Of a DNA stretch of 64,000 nt, positions 25,390 through 33,883 are shown piece after piece. This DNA comes from Hymenobacter sp. DG25A. Lineage in GTDB: Bacteria > Bacteroidota > Bacteroidia > Cytophagales > Hymenobacteraceae. The stretch is from assembly GCF_001280305.1 (NCBI RefSeq), contig NZ_CP012623.1:1364001-1428000 (forward strand). The letters run 5' to 3'. A program made the position numbers and the translations under genes. The notes beneath the pieces are model-generated. The model was not told the DNA's origin, made no database searches, and saw nothing but the letters and a program-made list of their open reading frames with translations. The stretch's first letter is position 1. Every line of letters begins with the position of its first letter.

Positions 25390-26964
25390 GTGAAAACACA
25401 ATTACTATGGATGGCGGCGGCCCTCCTGTTACAGGCCGGCGCCGGCCAGGCCCAAACAGCGCCCCCGGCTAAAACCTCTCCCTTAGCTGCCCGGCGCCTG
25501 GTTTATGCCTCGCCCTTTGAAGAAGCAGCGCTGACAAGCAAGGCCCCGGCCTCGGAAAAAGGATACCTCGCGCAGCTTATGGCAGCGGGCCCGGGCGTAG
25601 GCGAGCCGCACCTGCAGAAAGCGCAGCAGGTACTCACTAACCTCTATGCGCAGATAGATGCTACCAAGCCGGCCTCTAAGCCGCTGGCCAAACAGGTGCG
25701 CACCATTTTCGAGTTGGCGCACCAACAGTTTTTAACCAAGTATGAAGACAAAGCCACCTTCGACCAGACCATAGAAGGTGGGGTGTACAATTGCGTAAGC
25801 GCCTCCGCGCTGTATGCGCTGATATTTGAGCACTATCAGATTCCATATGCCATCAAACTAAAGCCCACGCACGTGTATGTGGTGGCTGATCCGCAGGGGG
25901 GCAACATAGTGGTAGAAGGCACTGATCCCAAAGGCGGCTATTTCCTGCCCGATGCGCGCTTTAAAAAGGCTTATGTAGAATTCCTCACGGAGCACAAGCT
26001 GGTAAGCCAGGCCGAAGTGACGAAGCTGGGGACGGAGGAAATCTTTAAGCAGAAATTTCAGGCCGATAAATCCATTCAGCTGCCGCAGCTGATTTCCCTG
26101 CAGTATTACAACCAGGGAGTAACAGCCCTGGTAGAAGAAGATGGAGAGCGGGCTTACCGGGCCCTGCAGAAAGCCGAGAAGCTTTTTCCGGCCGATGAAA
26201 CCAAGTACCTGGTTACCCAAAGCCTGCGCCAGCGGCTGCAGGGTATCAGCTACAGCAAGCTGGAGGATGTGGAGATTCTCACAGATTTCTACGCCCGTCA
26301 GTCGGCTGATAAGTACCATGATGAGTGCTTAGGTGACTTCCGCCAGCTTACCCAGAAATTCCTGCTGGATAAAGGGGATACCGCTACCTACCGGGCTACC
26401 TATCAGGCCTTCCAGGGCAGCGTGGCAGATTCTGCTACCCGCGCCAATATTTCCTACGTCTACTACATGCAGCAGGGCCGCATGCAGATGCTGAAGCAGA
26501 ATAATCTGGGAGCTTTTCCGCTGCTGATGCAGGCGTATGAATATAACTCCACCAGCCCCGAGCTGCAGGGATTAACCATGGCGGTGGTGCATGAGGAGAA
26601 CAGCCGCACCAATGGCGGTATTCGTATGCTGCGCCACCTGGAGCTGTATGCCTATGAGCATCCTAAGCAGAAAGGCAACCCATTGCTTCAGAAAGCCTAT
26701 CTGCAAACCTATGCCCGCGCCACCTATGATTATTTTGTGCAGGGCAAGCGCCCGGAAGGAAAGCGGCACCTGGCCCTGTTTGAGCAGGCCCGCACCCGGA
26801 AAGGCGCCGAAATAGAAGCGCAAACGGTAGCCTCCGTTTATCTGTCGGCCAGCATTGCCTCTTTGAAAGATCGGGACACGGCCAGCACCGGAGCGTATGC
26901 CCGCAAAGGCCTGACGTTTGATCCTACCAACCAGCAGCTACGGGAGCTTGCCCGGTTTAAGTAA
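25390..26964 (+). CDS. Secreted transglutaminase-like protein with TPR-like tail
   Basis: A 524-aa protein starting at a GTG with a signal peptide (about residues 1-22, ending AGQAQ). Residues 125-180 read EGGVYNCVSASALYALIFEHYQIPYAI and then LKPTHVYVVAD...VVEGTDP, the Cys-His-Asp/Glu layout of the transglutaminase-like core (C135, H161, E176 or D179). The rest, about 230-524, is helical with TPR-like pairs (YYNQGVTALVEEDGERAYRALQKAEKLFP). The role is unknown; relatives include periplasmic cysteine peptidases. It is an isolated unit between two strong terminators. Confidence 0.7.
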   Translation: MKTQLLWMAAALLLQAGAGQAQTAPPAKTSPLAARRLVYASPFEEAALTSKAPASEKGYLAQLMAAGPGVGEPHLQKAQQVLTNLYAQIDATKPASKPLAKQVRTIFELAHQQFLTKYEDKATFDQTIEGGVYNCVSASALYALIFEHYQIPYAIKLKPTHVYVVADPQGGNIVVEGTDPKGGYFLPDARFKKAYVEFLTEHKLVSQAEVTKLGTEEIFKQKFQADKSIQLPQLISLQYYNQGVTALVEEDGERAYRALQKAEKLFPADETKYLVTQSLRQRLQGISYSKLEDVEILTDFYARQSADKYHDECLGDFRQLTQKFLLDKGDTATYRATYQAFQGSVADSATRANISYVYYMQQGRMQMLKQNNLGAFPLLMQAYEYNSTSPELQGLTMAVVHEENSRTNGGIRMLRHLELYAYEHPKQKGNPLLQKAYLQTYARATYDYFVQGKRPEGKRHLALFEQARTRKGAEIEAQTVASVYLSASIASLKDRDTASTGAYARKGLTFDPTNQQLRELARFK

Positions 26965-26973
26965 TTGCTACAC

Positions 26974-27020
26974 AATCAAAAGAGCCAGCCATCTGATTTA
27001 GATGGCTGGCTCTTTTGATT
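26974..27020. terminator. Bidirectional terminator
   Basis: A perfect 20-bp stem (aatcaaaagagccagccatc and its complement at 27001-27020) with a 7-base loop lies between the convergent genes ending at 26964 and 27036. A- and T-runs on both sides let it work in both directions. Confidence 0.93.
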
Positions 27021-27035
27021 GGAGGATATCCCTGT

Positions 27036-27782
27036 TCAATTCAGAAACATGCGCTGCATGGCCTGCCAGAGTAGCTTTTTGCGGCTGTTATCTTCCTCAA
27101 TCAATTCGATTTCGGCGGCTGGCAGATAGGCGGCATCGCCTACCAGCAGAACCGGCTCATACAGCTGGGTTTTATGCACGGCTACATCCAGCAGGTTTTT
27201 GCCGAAGCCAATGATTTGCTTGCCGGCCAGCTTTTGCCGCAGCGTGCTCAGTGCCACCGGCAGGTGCGACTCCACATTAATCAAAACCACATCTTCCATC
27301 ACCAGCCGAATAGCTTTCAGCAGGTTATTCAGGAAGAAGTTGCGGGGAAGGCGCTGGAACAACACGGGGTCCATGCGCACCAGGATAAGCAGGCCGTTGG
27401 GGTTGCTGCCCAGGGTGGTGAAGGGCGTTTCGGTGAGCGGCGGTGCAGTGCGAACCGGGGGTGCCGGGGCAGCAGCTACTGGCGCTGGGGCCGCAACCGG
27501 CGTTGCAACGGGTGCAACCGGAGGTGCCGGCTGGGGCTTCAGCTGACCCAGGGAAGGCAGCCGGCTCACACTGGCGGGTGCCGGCATAGGAGTAGAGGGC
27601 GTAACGGACGCCGCCACCACCGGAGCCGCAGCAGTTGCTGGCTGGAGCACTGGGATAGGGGCAATAGTCGGGGCTGCCGCCAATGCCGGTTTAGCAGCGG
27701 GCGCGGTTGCTTCTTCCCCCACCGTGTATAACGTCACGTTGGCGTAGAACTCCTGAAAAAAAGCAAGGTTAGCGTCTTGCAT
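27036..27782 (-). CDS. Hypothetical protein with Ala/Pro-rich linker
   Basis: A 248-aa protein with three parts: a short N-terminal segment (MQDANLAFFQEFYANVTLYTV), a low-complexity Ala/Pro/Val linker (about 25-125) and a globular C-terminal domain (about 130-248) with NGLLILVRMDPVLFQRLPRNF and KLAGKQIIGFGKNLLDVAVHK, probably alpha/beta. No signal peptide or membrane helix is seen. I do not recognise the domain. It lies 25 bases downstream of the thioesterase gene on the same strand, so they may be cotranscribed and end at the shared terminator. Confidence 0.65.
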   Translation of the reverse strand: MQDANLAFFQEFYANVTLYTVGEEATAPAAKPALAAAPTIAPIPVLQPATAAAPVVAASVTPSTPMPAPASVSRLPSLGQLKPQPAPPVAPVATPVAAPAPVAAAPAPPVRTAPPLTETPFTTLGSNPNGLLILVRMDPVLFQRLPRNFFLNNLLKAIRLVMEDVVLINVESHLPVALSTLRQKLAGKQIIGFGKNLLDVAVHKTQLYEPVLLVGDAAYLPAAEIELIEEDNSRKKLLWQAMQRMFLN

Positions 27783-27807
27783 GGTTGAGGCCCGGCGGGG
27801 GCGCTGA

Positions 27808-28329
27808 CTATAGTTCGAAAAGAGCTTTCAGCTCGGTGGCGTCGGTGGGCTTCATGCGGCCGGCCAGAATCAGGCGCAGTTGGCGGCGGCGCAGGGCCCC
27901 GTCATACAGCCTGATTTCCTCGTCGCTTTCGGGCACCGCCTCTGGCACGTCAATCGGGCGGCCCGACTGGTCTACGGCCACAAAGGTGAAGAAGGCTTCG
28001 TTGCTTTTTACCTTGGTGCCGCTGGGAATATCCTCGGCCCACACATCAATATGCACTTCCATAGAGGAGCTGAAAGCGCGCGTTACCTGCGCCTGCAGCG
28101 TTACCACGTTGCCCAGCCGAATAGAGTCGCGGAAGGAAACGTTGTCGACGGAGGCCGTAACCACAATGCGGTTGGAGTGCTTTTGCGCGGCAATGGCAGC
28201 GGCAATGTCCATCAAATGCATCATGCGGCCACCCATCATGTTGTTGAGGGTATTGGTATCGTTGGGCAGGACCAGCTCGGTCATGTTCACGAATGATTCT
28301 TTGACGGGCTTCTGTTTGCGCGAGAGCAT
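27808..28329 (-). CDS. Acyl-CoA thioesterase, hotdog fold (YciA/BACH type)
   Basis: The 173-aa single-hotdog protein shows the family core: LPNDTNTLNNMMGGRMMHLMDIAAAIAAQKHSN, with the catalytic Asn/Asp region, then VVTASVDNVSFRDSIRLGNVVTLQAQV and MEVHIDVWAED. Enzymes of this group hydrolyse fatty acyl-CoA in the cytoplasm. A TATCTTTG box just upstream (28357-28364) supports the start at 28329. It heads a likely two-gene unit with the Ala/Pro-linker protein. Confidence 0.9.
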   Translation of the reverse strand: MLSRKQKPVKESFVNMTELVLPNDTNTLNNMMGGRMMHLMDIAAAIAAQKHSNRIVVTASVDNVSFRDSIRLGNVVTLQAQVTRAFSSSMEVHIDVWAEDIPSGTKVKSNEAFFTFVAVDQSGRPIDVPEAVPESDEEIRLYDGALRRRQLRLILAGRMKPTDATELKALFEL

Positions 28330-28356
28330 GTATAGGGATTATGCAGATTAGGGTCG

Positions 28357-28364
28357 CAAAGATA
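28357..28364 (-). promoter_or_regulatory. Candidate -7 box of the thioesterase gene
   Basis: The minus strand reads TATCTTTG, matching TAnnTTTG, 28 bases before the ATG. No TTG box at the usual distance. Confidence 0.5.
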
Positions 28365-28370
28365 CGAGGA

Positions 28371-28462
28371 GTGAAATAGTGAGTTGGTGAAATAGTGAGT
28401 TATCGTTCTGACTGCGCCAGCGGCCCAATAAACTCACCATATTCATAAACTCACTATTTCAC
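28371..28462. repeat. GTGAAATAGTGAGTT direct and inverted repeat
   Basis: gtgaaatagtgagtt occurs at 28371-28385 and 28387-28401, and its exact inverse at 28448-28462 spans the pcm stop codon. A partial inverse (aactcacc) sits at 28430-28437. Confidence 0.75.
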
Positions 28463-29112
28463 TTCTGCCAGCCGGCTTCGCCCAGCAGGGGTACAAACCG
28501 GAAAACCTCAAAGTCTTCCCGGGCAAAGGATTCTTCAGACTCCCTCACTACGCGCACCATGCGCTGGCTGTTGGCATCGCCCACGGGAATCACCAGCGCG
28601 CCACCCACGCGTAGCTGGCGCAGCAGGGGTCGGGGCAGGGTAGGCGAGCCGGCCGTCACCAGAATCTTGTCGTAGGGGGCGTAGTCGGGCAGGCCCAGGG
28701 AACCATCGCCACAGAACAGATGGGCGGGCGCCTGCATGCGGGCCAGCAGGCGCTGCGTGCGCTCAAACAACACCCGGTTGTACTCAATGCTGTATACCTG
28801 TGCCTGGAGGGCCAGCAGCACAGAGCACTGGTACCCTGAGCCTGTCCCGATTTCCAGCACCCGGTCGGTGGGCTGCACCTGCAGCAGCTGCGACTGATAG
28901 GCCACAGTGTAGGGCTGGGAAATGGTCTGGCCTTCGCCAATGGGAAACGCCTTATCCTGGTAGGCGTGCTCCCGGAAGGCGGGCTCAAAAAACAGATGGC
29001 GCGGCACCTGCTCTATGGCCGCCAGCACCCGCGCGTCCTCAATGCCTTTGCGGCGCAGCTCGGCTACCAACGCTCGGCGCTGCCCACGGTGCCGGTAAGT
29101 GTCGGTTTGCAT
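28459..29112 (-). CDS. pcm: Protein-L-isoaspartate O-methyltransferase
   Basis: The 217-aa protein matches PCMT in length and motifs: IEQVPRHLFFEPAFREHAYQDKAFPIGEGQTISQPYTVA, the SAM-binding LEIGTGSGYQCSVLL, YSIEYNRVLFERTQRLL, and FCGDGSLGLPDYAPYDKILVTAG. It methylates isoaspartyl residues in damaged proteins. I start at the ATG at 29112 (MQTDTYRHRGQRRALVAEL); the upstream GTG/ATG options extend into the promoter region of the divergent sugar-transferase gene. The stop lies inside the GTGAAATAGTGAGTT inverted repeat. Confidence 0.94.
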   Translation of the reverse strand: MQTDTYRHRGQRRALVAELRRKGIEDARVLAAIEQVPRHLFFEPAFREHAYQDKAFPIGEGQTISQPYTVAYQSQLLQVQPTDRVLEIGTGSGYQCSVLLALQAQVYSIEYNRVLFERTQRLLARMQAPAHLFCGDGSLGLPDYAPYDKILVTAGSPTLPRPLLRQLRVGGALVIPVGDANSQRMVRVVRESEESFAREDFEVFRFVPLLGEAGWQK

Positions 29113-29145
29113 ACGCGCAGCAGGTTTAGGGTTCACCAGAATGCC

Positions 29146-29153
29146 TACCTTTG
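29146..29153 (+). promoter_or_regulatory. Candidate -7 box of the sugar-transferase gene
   Basis: TACCTTTG matches TAnnTTTG; a weak TTTA lies about 18 bases upstream. It is the only consensus box in this divergent interval. Confidence 0.45.
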
Positions 29154-29270
29154 CGCGGCCCACAGGCACTTCGCAACGGAACTGGAGTTAGCAAAACTAT
29201 CATTTGCCAGCCAGAATACCGCGTTTTGCTTTCCGGGGCTCCTTCTTTTCGTCTCCCGTATTTCCTTCGC

Positions 29271-30689
29271 TTGATCCGTACATTCCAGAAGCTCAAACTT
29301 ATGGCCGCCGACTTCGTCGGCGCACTGTTGGCATGGATGGCGTTTTACCTGCTGCGCAAATACCTGCTCGGCGAGTTAGTGGAAGGGTACCGGTTCACCA
29401 GTGGGGAGTTGTTCACGGTGATTGGCTCGGCCCTGATGATTGCCAGCTTCTGGCTGATTCTCTACACCCTCATTGGCGAGTACCGCGACATTTTCCGCAA
29501 GTCGCGGCTGGGCGAAATCATTCGCCTGGCGCAGATGTCGGTGCTGGGGGCGCTGGTAATCTTCTTTGCGCTGCTGCTCGATGACCAGGGCATCAGCAAC
29601 TACCGGCTGTATTATCGCACCATCACGTCGTATTTTCTGCTGCATTTTCTGATTACGGCCGTGTTTCGCACCTGGGCCGTTACCAGCGTGCAGCATCTGG
29701 TGCGCCGCGGAATCATTGCCTTTAACACCCTGATTGTGGGCTCCAACGGCCTGGCCTGCGAGGTACACAAGGAGCTGAACCGCACCACCCGCTACCTGGG
29801 CCTCCGGGTAATTGGGTACGTGCCGGTGGGCAATACCGTAGCCCCGGCGCTGGCGGAGGTGCTGCCGCAGCATGGCAGCTATCAGGAGTTGCCCGAGCTG
29901 ATCCGGAGCCTGCAGGTGGAGCAGATTGTTATTGCCATGGAGCCCGGGGAGCATCGGTTGGTGCAGGATATTCTTACCCTGCTGGAGGGCACGCCCGCCC
30001 GCGTCAGCATTCTGCCCGACCTCTACCAGATGCTGCTGGGCTCGGTGAAGGTAAACCACGTATTTGGCACCCCGCTCATCGAGATAAAGCAGGACTTGCT
30101 GCCCGTGTGGCAGGAGGTAGCCAAGCGGGGTATGGATATAGTGGGCTCGGTGCTGTTTCTGATTCTGGCCTGGCCCATTTATGCCTTCACCGCCATTATG
30201 GTGCGGTTGTCCTCGCCGGGACCAATCTTCTATAGTCAGGAGCGCATTGGCCGGCAGGGCATTCCATTCATGATCTACAAGTTCCGCTCCATGTACGTGG
30301 ATGCGGAGGAGCGGGGCCCTTCGCTTTCCTCGCAAAACGACCCGCGCATTACGCCCTGGGGCCGCTTTATGCGCAAAGTGCGCCTCGATGAGCTGCCGCA
30401 GTTCTGGAACGTAGTGAAGGGCGACATGAGCCTGGTAGGCCCGCGCCCGGAGCGCCAGTACTACATCGACCAGATTATGCTGGTGGCCCCGCACTATCGG
30501 CACCTGCACCGCGTGCGCCCCGGCATTACCAGCTTGGGCCAGGTGAAATACGGCTACGCCGAAACCGTGGAGCAAATGGTGCAGCGCCTCAAATTCGATA
30601 TCCTGTACATCGAAAACATGAGCCTGGCGATGGATTTCCGCGTGATGCTGTATACCCTCAAGATTATTCTGGAGGGGCGCGGCCAGTAG
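29271..30689 (+). CDS. Polyprenyl-phosphate sugar-1-phosphate transferase (exopolysaccharide initiating enzyme)
   Basis: A protein of about 472 aa in the WbaP/WcaJ class. Four or five N-terminal helices ([21 protein letters not shown] onward) are followed by a Rossmann-like middle region with [18 protein letters not shown]. The C-terminal catalytic domain contains [69 protein letters not shown] and [12 protein letters not shown]. It moves a sugar phosphate onto undecaprenyl phosphate, starting surface-polysaccharide units. The start is uncertain: TTG at 29271 or ATG at 29301; an in-frame ATG at 29151 overlaps the promoter box. Other polysaccharide genes sit near 54-61 kb. Confidence 0.93.
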   Translation: MIRTFQKLKLMAADFVGALLAWMAFYLLRKYLLGELVEGYRFTSGELFTVIGSALMIASFWLILYTLIGEYRDIFRKSRLGEIIRLAQMSVLGALVIFFALLLDDQGISNYRLYYRTITSYFLLHFLITAVFRTWAVTSVQHLVRRGIIAFNTLIVGSNGLACEVHKELNRTTRYLGLRVIGYVPVGNTVAPALAEVLPQHGSYQELPELIRSLQVEQIVIAMEPGEHRLVQDILTLLEGTPARVSILPDLYQMLLGSVKVNHVFGTPLIEIKQDLLPVWQEVAKRGMDIVGSVLFLILAWPIYAFTAIMVRLSSPGPIFYSQERIGRQGIPFMIYKFRSMYVDAEERGPSLSSQNDPRITPWGRFMRKVRLDELPQFWNVVKGDMSLVGPRPERQYYIDQIMLVAPHYRHLHRVRPGITSLGQVKYGYAETVEQMVQRLKFDILYIENMSLAMDFRVMLYTLKIILEGRGQ

Positions 30690-30779
30690 TTATTGATTTT
30701 TGAAGGGATTGGTCAAACAGTTTCGGCCCCAATCCATTTCATAGCGCAGCATGCATACTTCATCAGTAAGAACAACCTC

Positions 30780-31370
30780 ATGTTCACCGGAATTATAGAA
30801 GGGCTGGGTACTATCCAGGACATTAAGCGCGAAGGCACCAACCTGCATTTCACCGTGGCTTCGCCGTTTGCCGCCGAGCTGAAGATTGACCAAAGCGTAG
30901 CCCACGACGGCGTGTGCCTGACCGTAGTGGCCGTAGATGGCATGGCCGGCACGCACGTGGTAACGGCCATCGACGAAACCCTGCAGAAAACCAACCTGAG
31001 CCAGTGGCAGCCCGGGCGCCGGGTAAACCTGGAGCGCTGCCTGGCCGCCAACGGCCGCTTTGATGGCCACATTGTGCAGGGCCACGTGGACCTCACCGCC
31101 ACCTGCACCGCCGTGGAAGACCAGAACGGCAGCTGGGTTTTTCGCTTCCGCCACGAGCCCGGCCCCGGCCGCGTAACCGTAGAAAAAGGCTCTATCTGCA
31201 TCAACGGCACCAGCCTCACCTGCTTCGACAGCACCGACGACACCTTTGCCGTGGCCATCATTCCCTACACCTACGAGCACACCACCTTCCAGGACCTGCA
31301 GCCCGGCGACAAGGTGAACCTGGAATTTGATATCGTGGGCAAGTACGTGGCGAAGCTGTTGGGGAAGTAG
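30780..31370 (+). CDS. ribE: Riboflavin synthase, alpha subunit
   Basis: The 196-aa enzyme starts MFTGIIEGLGTI, the hallmark N terminus, and consists of two lumazine-binding barrels (about 1-95 and 96-190). Motifs include VAHDGVCLTVVAV, GRFDGHIVQGHVDLTATC and INGTSLTCFDSTDDTFAVAIIPYT. It converts two 6,7-dimethyl-8-ribityllumazine molecules to riboflavin. The ATG at 30780 is clear from the family; the reading frame extends upstream to 30693 without homology. No other rib gene is in the window. Confidence 0.97.
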   Translation: MFTGIIEGLGTIQDIKREGTNLHFTVASPFAAELKIDQSVAHDGVCLTVVAVDGMAGTHVVTAIDETLQKTNLSQWQPGRRVNLERCLAANGRFDGHIVQGHVDLTATCTAVEDQNGSWVFRFRHEPGPGRVTVEKGSICINGTSLTCFDSTDDTFAVAIIPYTYEHTTFQDLQPGDKVNLEFDIVGKYVAKLLGK

Positions 31371-31410
31371 CGCTCATTATAGTGGCGCTTAGCTGCATAG
31401 TAGGCTCTCT

Positions 31411-31455
31411 ACCAACACAAAGCCCCATCTGCTACAGGCGGGGCTTTGTGTTGGT
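31411..31455. terminator. Bidirectional terminator
   Basis: A perfect 16-bp stem (accaacacaaagcccc / ggggctttgtgttggt) with a 13-base loop between the convergent ribE and PAP2 genes. Confidence 0.85.
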
Positions 31456-31477
31456 ATACATTTCTGAAGCGGCGGCT

Positions 31478-32071
31478 TCAGGCATTGGAGTGAATTTTAG
31501 ACACTTTAACTGGCACGCGCACCGCCAGCCTTTCATAAGCCATGGCGGCCAGCCAGGCCAGTAAGCTGCCTAAAGTAGCTCCTGCGGCTACGTCGCTGGG
31601 ATAATGTGCCCCCAGGTAAATGCGGCTATAACTGATCAGAACAGCCCACACGAACAGGATAATCTTGGCGATGCGGAAGCGCCGGGGCAGGATAATGCAA
31701 AGAAAGACCGCCAAGGCAAAGGAGTTGGCCGCGTGCGAGGACAGAAAGCCGAACTGTCCGCCGCACCCATGCACCAGATTGAGCGTGGCGGAAAGCTCCG
31801 GGTCGTGGCAGGGGCGCAGGCGGGCGAAATACGGTTTAAACAGGCGGCTGGAAATGCTGTCGGCCAGGGCTATGACAATGCCCAGCAGGGGCAGGGCTAT
31901 TAAAGCACGGCGCTGCAGGTAGTAGCCCAGCACCACTACCATTACAAAATAGGCCGGAAACCACACAAAGCGCTCCGACAGGAACACCATCAGGGAATCG
32001 AGCCAATGCCAGTGGCGCGAATTGGCGGCTACCAGCAGCCAGCGGTCTAAGCCTTGCAGCAGTTCAATCAA
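31478..32071 (-). CDS. PAP2 family lipid phosphatase
   Basis: The 197-aa membrane protein has about five or six helices and the full acid-phosphatase signature: KPYFARLRP (motif 1), LSSHAANSFA (motif 2) and SRIYLGAHYPSDVAAG (motif 3 with the catalytic His and Asp). Likely substrates are undecaprenyl diphosphate or phosphatidylglycerol phosphate; the sequence does not distinguish them. The start is a TTG at 32071 that overlaps the hemF stop (TTGA), pointing to translational coupling. No closer ATG exists before residue 28, which lies inside the first helix region. Confidence 0.88.
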   Translation of the reverse strand: MIELLQGLDRWLLVAANSRHWHWLDSLMVFLSERFVWFPAYFVMVVVLGYYLQRRALIALPLLGIVIALADSISSRLFKPYFARLRPCHDPELSATLNLVHGCGGQFGFLSSHAANSFALAVFLCIILPRRFRIAKIILFVWAVLISYSRIYLGAHYPSDVAAGATLGSLLAWLAAMAYERLAVRVPVKVSKIHSNA

Positions 32072-33030
32072 ACGGAAGGGTGGGTGGCAAGCCAGTCTAC
32101 GCCTTTGCGCAGCCAGGTTTGGGTGGCAGCTTCGGGCGAGCCGGGCTCGGGTTGCAGGTTATAGTGCCACTCGCACTGGGGCGGCAGGCTCATCAGAATG
32201 CTTTCGGTGCGGCCGCCGGTTTCCAGGCCGAATTTGGTGCCCCGGTCAATGGCCAGGTTGAACTCGGCGTAGCGGCCGCGGCGTACCAGCTGCCATTTTT
32301 TCTGCTGATCCGTGAAAGACAGCGCGGCGTTGCGGCGCATCAACTCGGTGTAGGTGCGGCCGTATACTTCGCCTACTTCGCGCACAAAGGCAAACAGGGC
32401 CTCCCGGTCGCCGTGTTTGCCCACGGTGAGGCGGTCGAAGAAAATGCCGCCGATGCCGCGGGTTTCCTGGCGGTGCGTGATAAAGAAGTACTCGTCGGCC
32501 CACTCCTTAAAGCGGGTGTAGTAAGTGGTGTCGTGGCGCTGGCATACCTCGGCAATCTGCTCATGAAACCAGCGGGCCTGCTCTACATCCACATAAATAG
32601 GCGTGAGGTCTAAGCCGCCGCCAAACCACGCTTCCCCGTTGCCGGCCTCAAAGTAGCGCACGTTCATGTGCGAAATGGGCACCATGGGGCTGCCCGGGTG
32701 TTGAACTACTGATACGCCGGTGGCAAAATACTCGGGGTTGGGCATGAGTAGCACGCGGGCCGCCTGCTCACTCATGGTACCCGAAACAGCCGAAAAATTC
32801 ACGCCGCCTTTTTCCAGAATATTCCCGTTGGTGATAACGCGGGAACGGCCGCCGCCGCCACCGTGGTGCTGCCAGGCATCTTCCTGAAAGCGGGCCAGCC
32901 CGTCGGCTTCTTCCAGCTGCTGACACAGCCAGTCCTGAAACTGGCGCATCCAGTCAGCCACCGTGTCGCGGAAGGCAGGAGCGGGGGTGGGAACGGGGAA
33001 TGTAGGAGCGGAAGCGAGCATAGTATCCAT
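32068..33030 (-). CDS. hemF: Oxygen-dependent coproporphyrinogen-III oxidase
   Basis: The 320-aa protein has the HemF signature blocks: GGGGRSRVITNGNILEKGGVNFSAV, HMNVRYFEAGNGEAWFGGGLDLTPIY, KEWADEYFFITHRQETRGIGGIFFD, and RRGRYAEFNLAIDRGTKFGLETGGRTESILMSLPP. It converts coproporphyrinogen III to protoporphyrinogen IX using oxygen, so the organism makes heme aerobically. The N-terminal 20 residues are variable, and an alternative ATG at residue 4 is possible. It heads a unit with the PAP2 gene, whose start overlaps its stop. Confidence 0.97.
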   Translation of the reverse strand: MDTMLASAPTFPVPTPAPAFRDTVADWMRQFQDWLCQQLEEADGLARFQEDAWQHHGGGGGRSRVITNGNILEKGGVNFSAVSGTMSEQAARVLLMPNPEYFATGVSVVQHPGSPMVPISHMNVRYFEAGNGEAWFGGGLDLTPIYVDVEQARWFHEQIAEVCQRHDTTYYTRFKEWADEYFFITHRQETRGIGGIFFDRLTVGKHGDREALFAFVREVGEVYGRTYTELMRRNAALSFTDQQKKWQLVRRGRYAEFNLAIDRGTKFGLETGGRTESILMSLPPQCEWHYNLQPEPGSPEAATQTWLRKGVDWLATHPSV

Positions 33031-33122
33031 AAAACAGCGGGGCTTAAGTTTGGGGCAAACCTCGGGGGTAAAAAGAACCCGAAACCTGATAAAAGTCAGG
33101 GCCGCCGCTGTTTTTTATTCTG

Positions 33123-33130
33123 CAAAGATA
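33123..33130 (-). promoter_or_regulatory. Candidate -7 box of hemF
   Basis: The minus strand reads TATCTTTG, 93 bases before the hemF ATG. The region where an upstream box would lie falls inside the palindrome at 33144-33246. Confidence 0.45.
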
Positions 33131-33143
33131 GGCAGTTTGGTCT

Positions 33144-33246
33144 GTAGCGCGAAGCGCCGGCTCCGCGTACGAGCAGCGCGAGTAGCAGGCGTCAGCATAC
33201 GTTAGAACTCGCTGCACTCGTGCGCGAAGCCGGCGCTTCGCGCTAC
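33144..33246. repeat. Long palindrome, GTAGCGCGAAGC type
   Basis: Forty-base arms (33144-33183 and 33207-33246; outer parts gtagcgcgaagcgccggc) pair with a handful of mismatches. The same type recurs at 36815-36919. It lies 15 bp beyond the GNAT gene stop. Confidence 0.9.
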
Positions 33247-33261
33247 TTTTCGTTGAGACAA

Positions 33262-33789
33262 CTATAAACCAACCGCCTTTTCCATCACCAGCAAGTCCAG
33301 GGGTTGGCGGGGCAGGCCAAAGCGTGGGTCGGTGGGGAAAGCCACGGTTTCGCCGGTGCGCTGGTAGCCGTGCCGCTCATACCAGGCCAGCAGCTCGTGT
33401 CGCACGGAAATAACCGTCATGCGCACCACGGGAAGACCCAACTGCCGGGCCTGATTTTCGCCGGCCTGCAGCAGCTGTTTGCCAATACCCAACGCCTGCT
33501 TATCGGGGGCTACGGAGAGCATGCCCAGGTAAAGGGCATCGGGCAGGTGCTGCAGGTACACGCAGCCCACTATGGTGCCAGCAGGGGTGCGTGCCAGCAG
33601 AATGGTGGCGTTTTCCGGGGCCAGCATCTCACGCAGATTGTCGTCATCGGTGCGCTGCCCGCCCAGCAGGTGCGCCTCGGTGGTCCAGCCCTGTTGGGAA
33701 GCCTCGCCGCGGTATGCGCTGTTGACCAGCGTTACCAATTCTATAATATCGGTTTCGGTAGCAGGAGAAACGTGCAGGGTGGTTAGCAT
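33262..33789 (-). CDS. GNAT family N-acetyltransferase
   Basis: A 175-aa GNAT-fold protein: DIIELVTLVNSAYRG near the start, ATILLARTPAGTIVGCVYLQHL, then ALYLGMLSVAPDKQALGIGKQLLQAGENQARQ with the acetyl-CoA pyrophosphate loop (Q/RxxGxG/A), and VISVRHELLAWYERHGYQRTGE. The substrate is unknown. The ATG at 33789 directly abuts a TACCTTTG box (33794-33801), which suggests the mRNA may be leaderless; the longer start at 33831 would place the promoter inside the gene. Confidence 0.88.
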   Translation of the reverse strand: MLTTLHVSPATETDIIELVTLVNSAYRGEASQQGWTTEAHLLGGQRTDDDNLREMLAPENATILLARTPAGTIVGCVYLQHLPDALYLGMLSVAPDKQALGIGKQLLQAGENQARQLGLPVVRMTVISVRHELLAWYERHGYQRTGETVAFPTDPRFGLPRQPLDLLVMEKAVGL

Positions 33790-33793
33790 GCGA

Positions 33794-33801
33794 CAAAGGT
33801 A
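33794..33801 (-). promoter_or_regulatory. Candidate -7 box of the GNAT gene
   Basis: The minus strand reads TACCTTTG, matching TAnnTTTG and ending only five bases before the ATG at 33789; transcription would start at or within a few bases of the start codon. Confidence 0.45.
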
Positions 33802-33883
33802 AGGCCTGAAAGAATTTGCGGCTTTCTGCAACGCCTCGCCTTTGTGGGGGCTCTCCCGTTAACAATCTTATAGCTTTTGATTT

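Noticed and set aside
27174..27731. Gly/Arg-rich plus-strand frame opposite the Ala/Pro-linker gene
   Set aside because: Low complexity arises from the antisense of the Ala/Pro linker; no independent support.
28371..28462. CRISPR-like array
   Set aside because: Only two direct copies of a 15-base word spaced one base apart; no spacers and no cas genes.
29151..29270. Longer start for the sugar transferase
   Set aside because: The ATG at 29151 overlaps the TACCTTTG box, and the added residues show no family resemblance.
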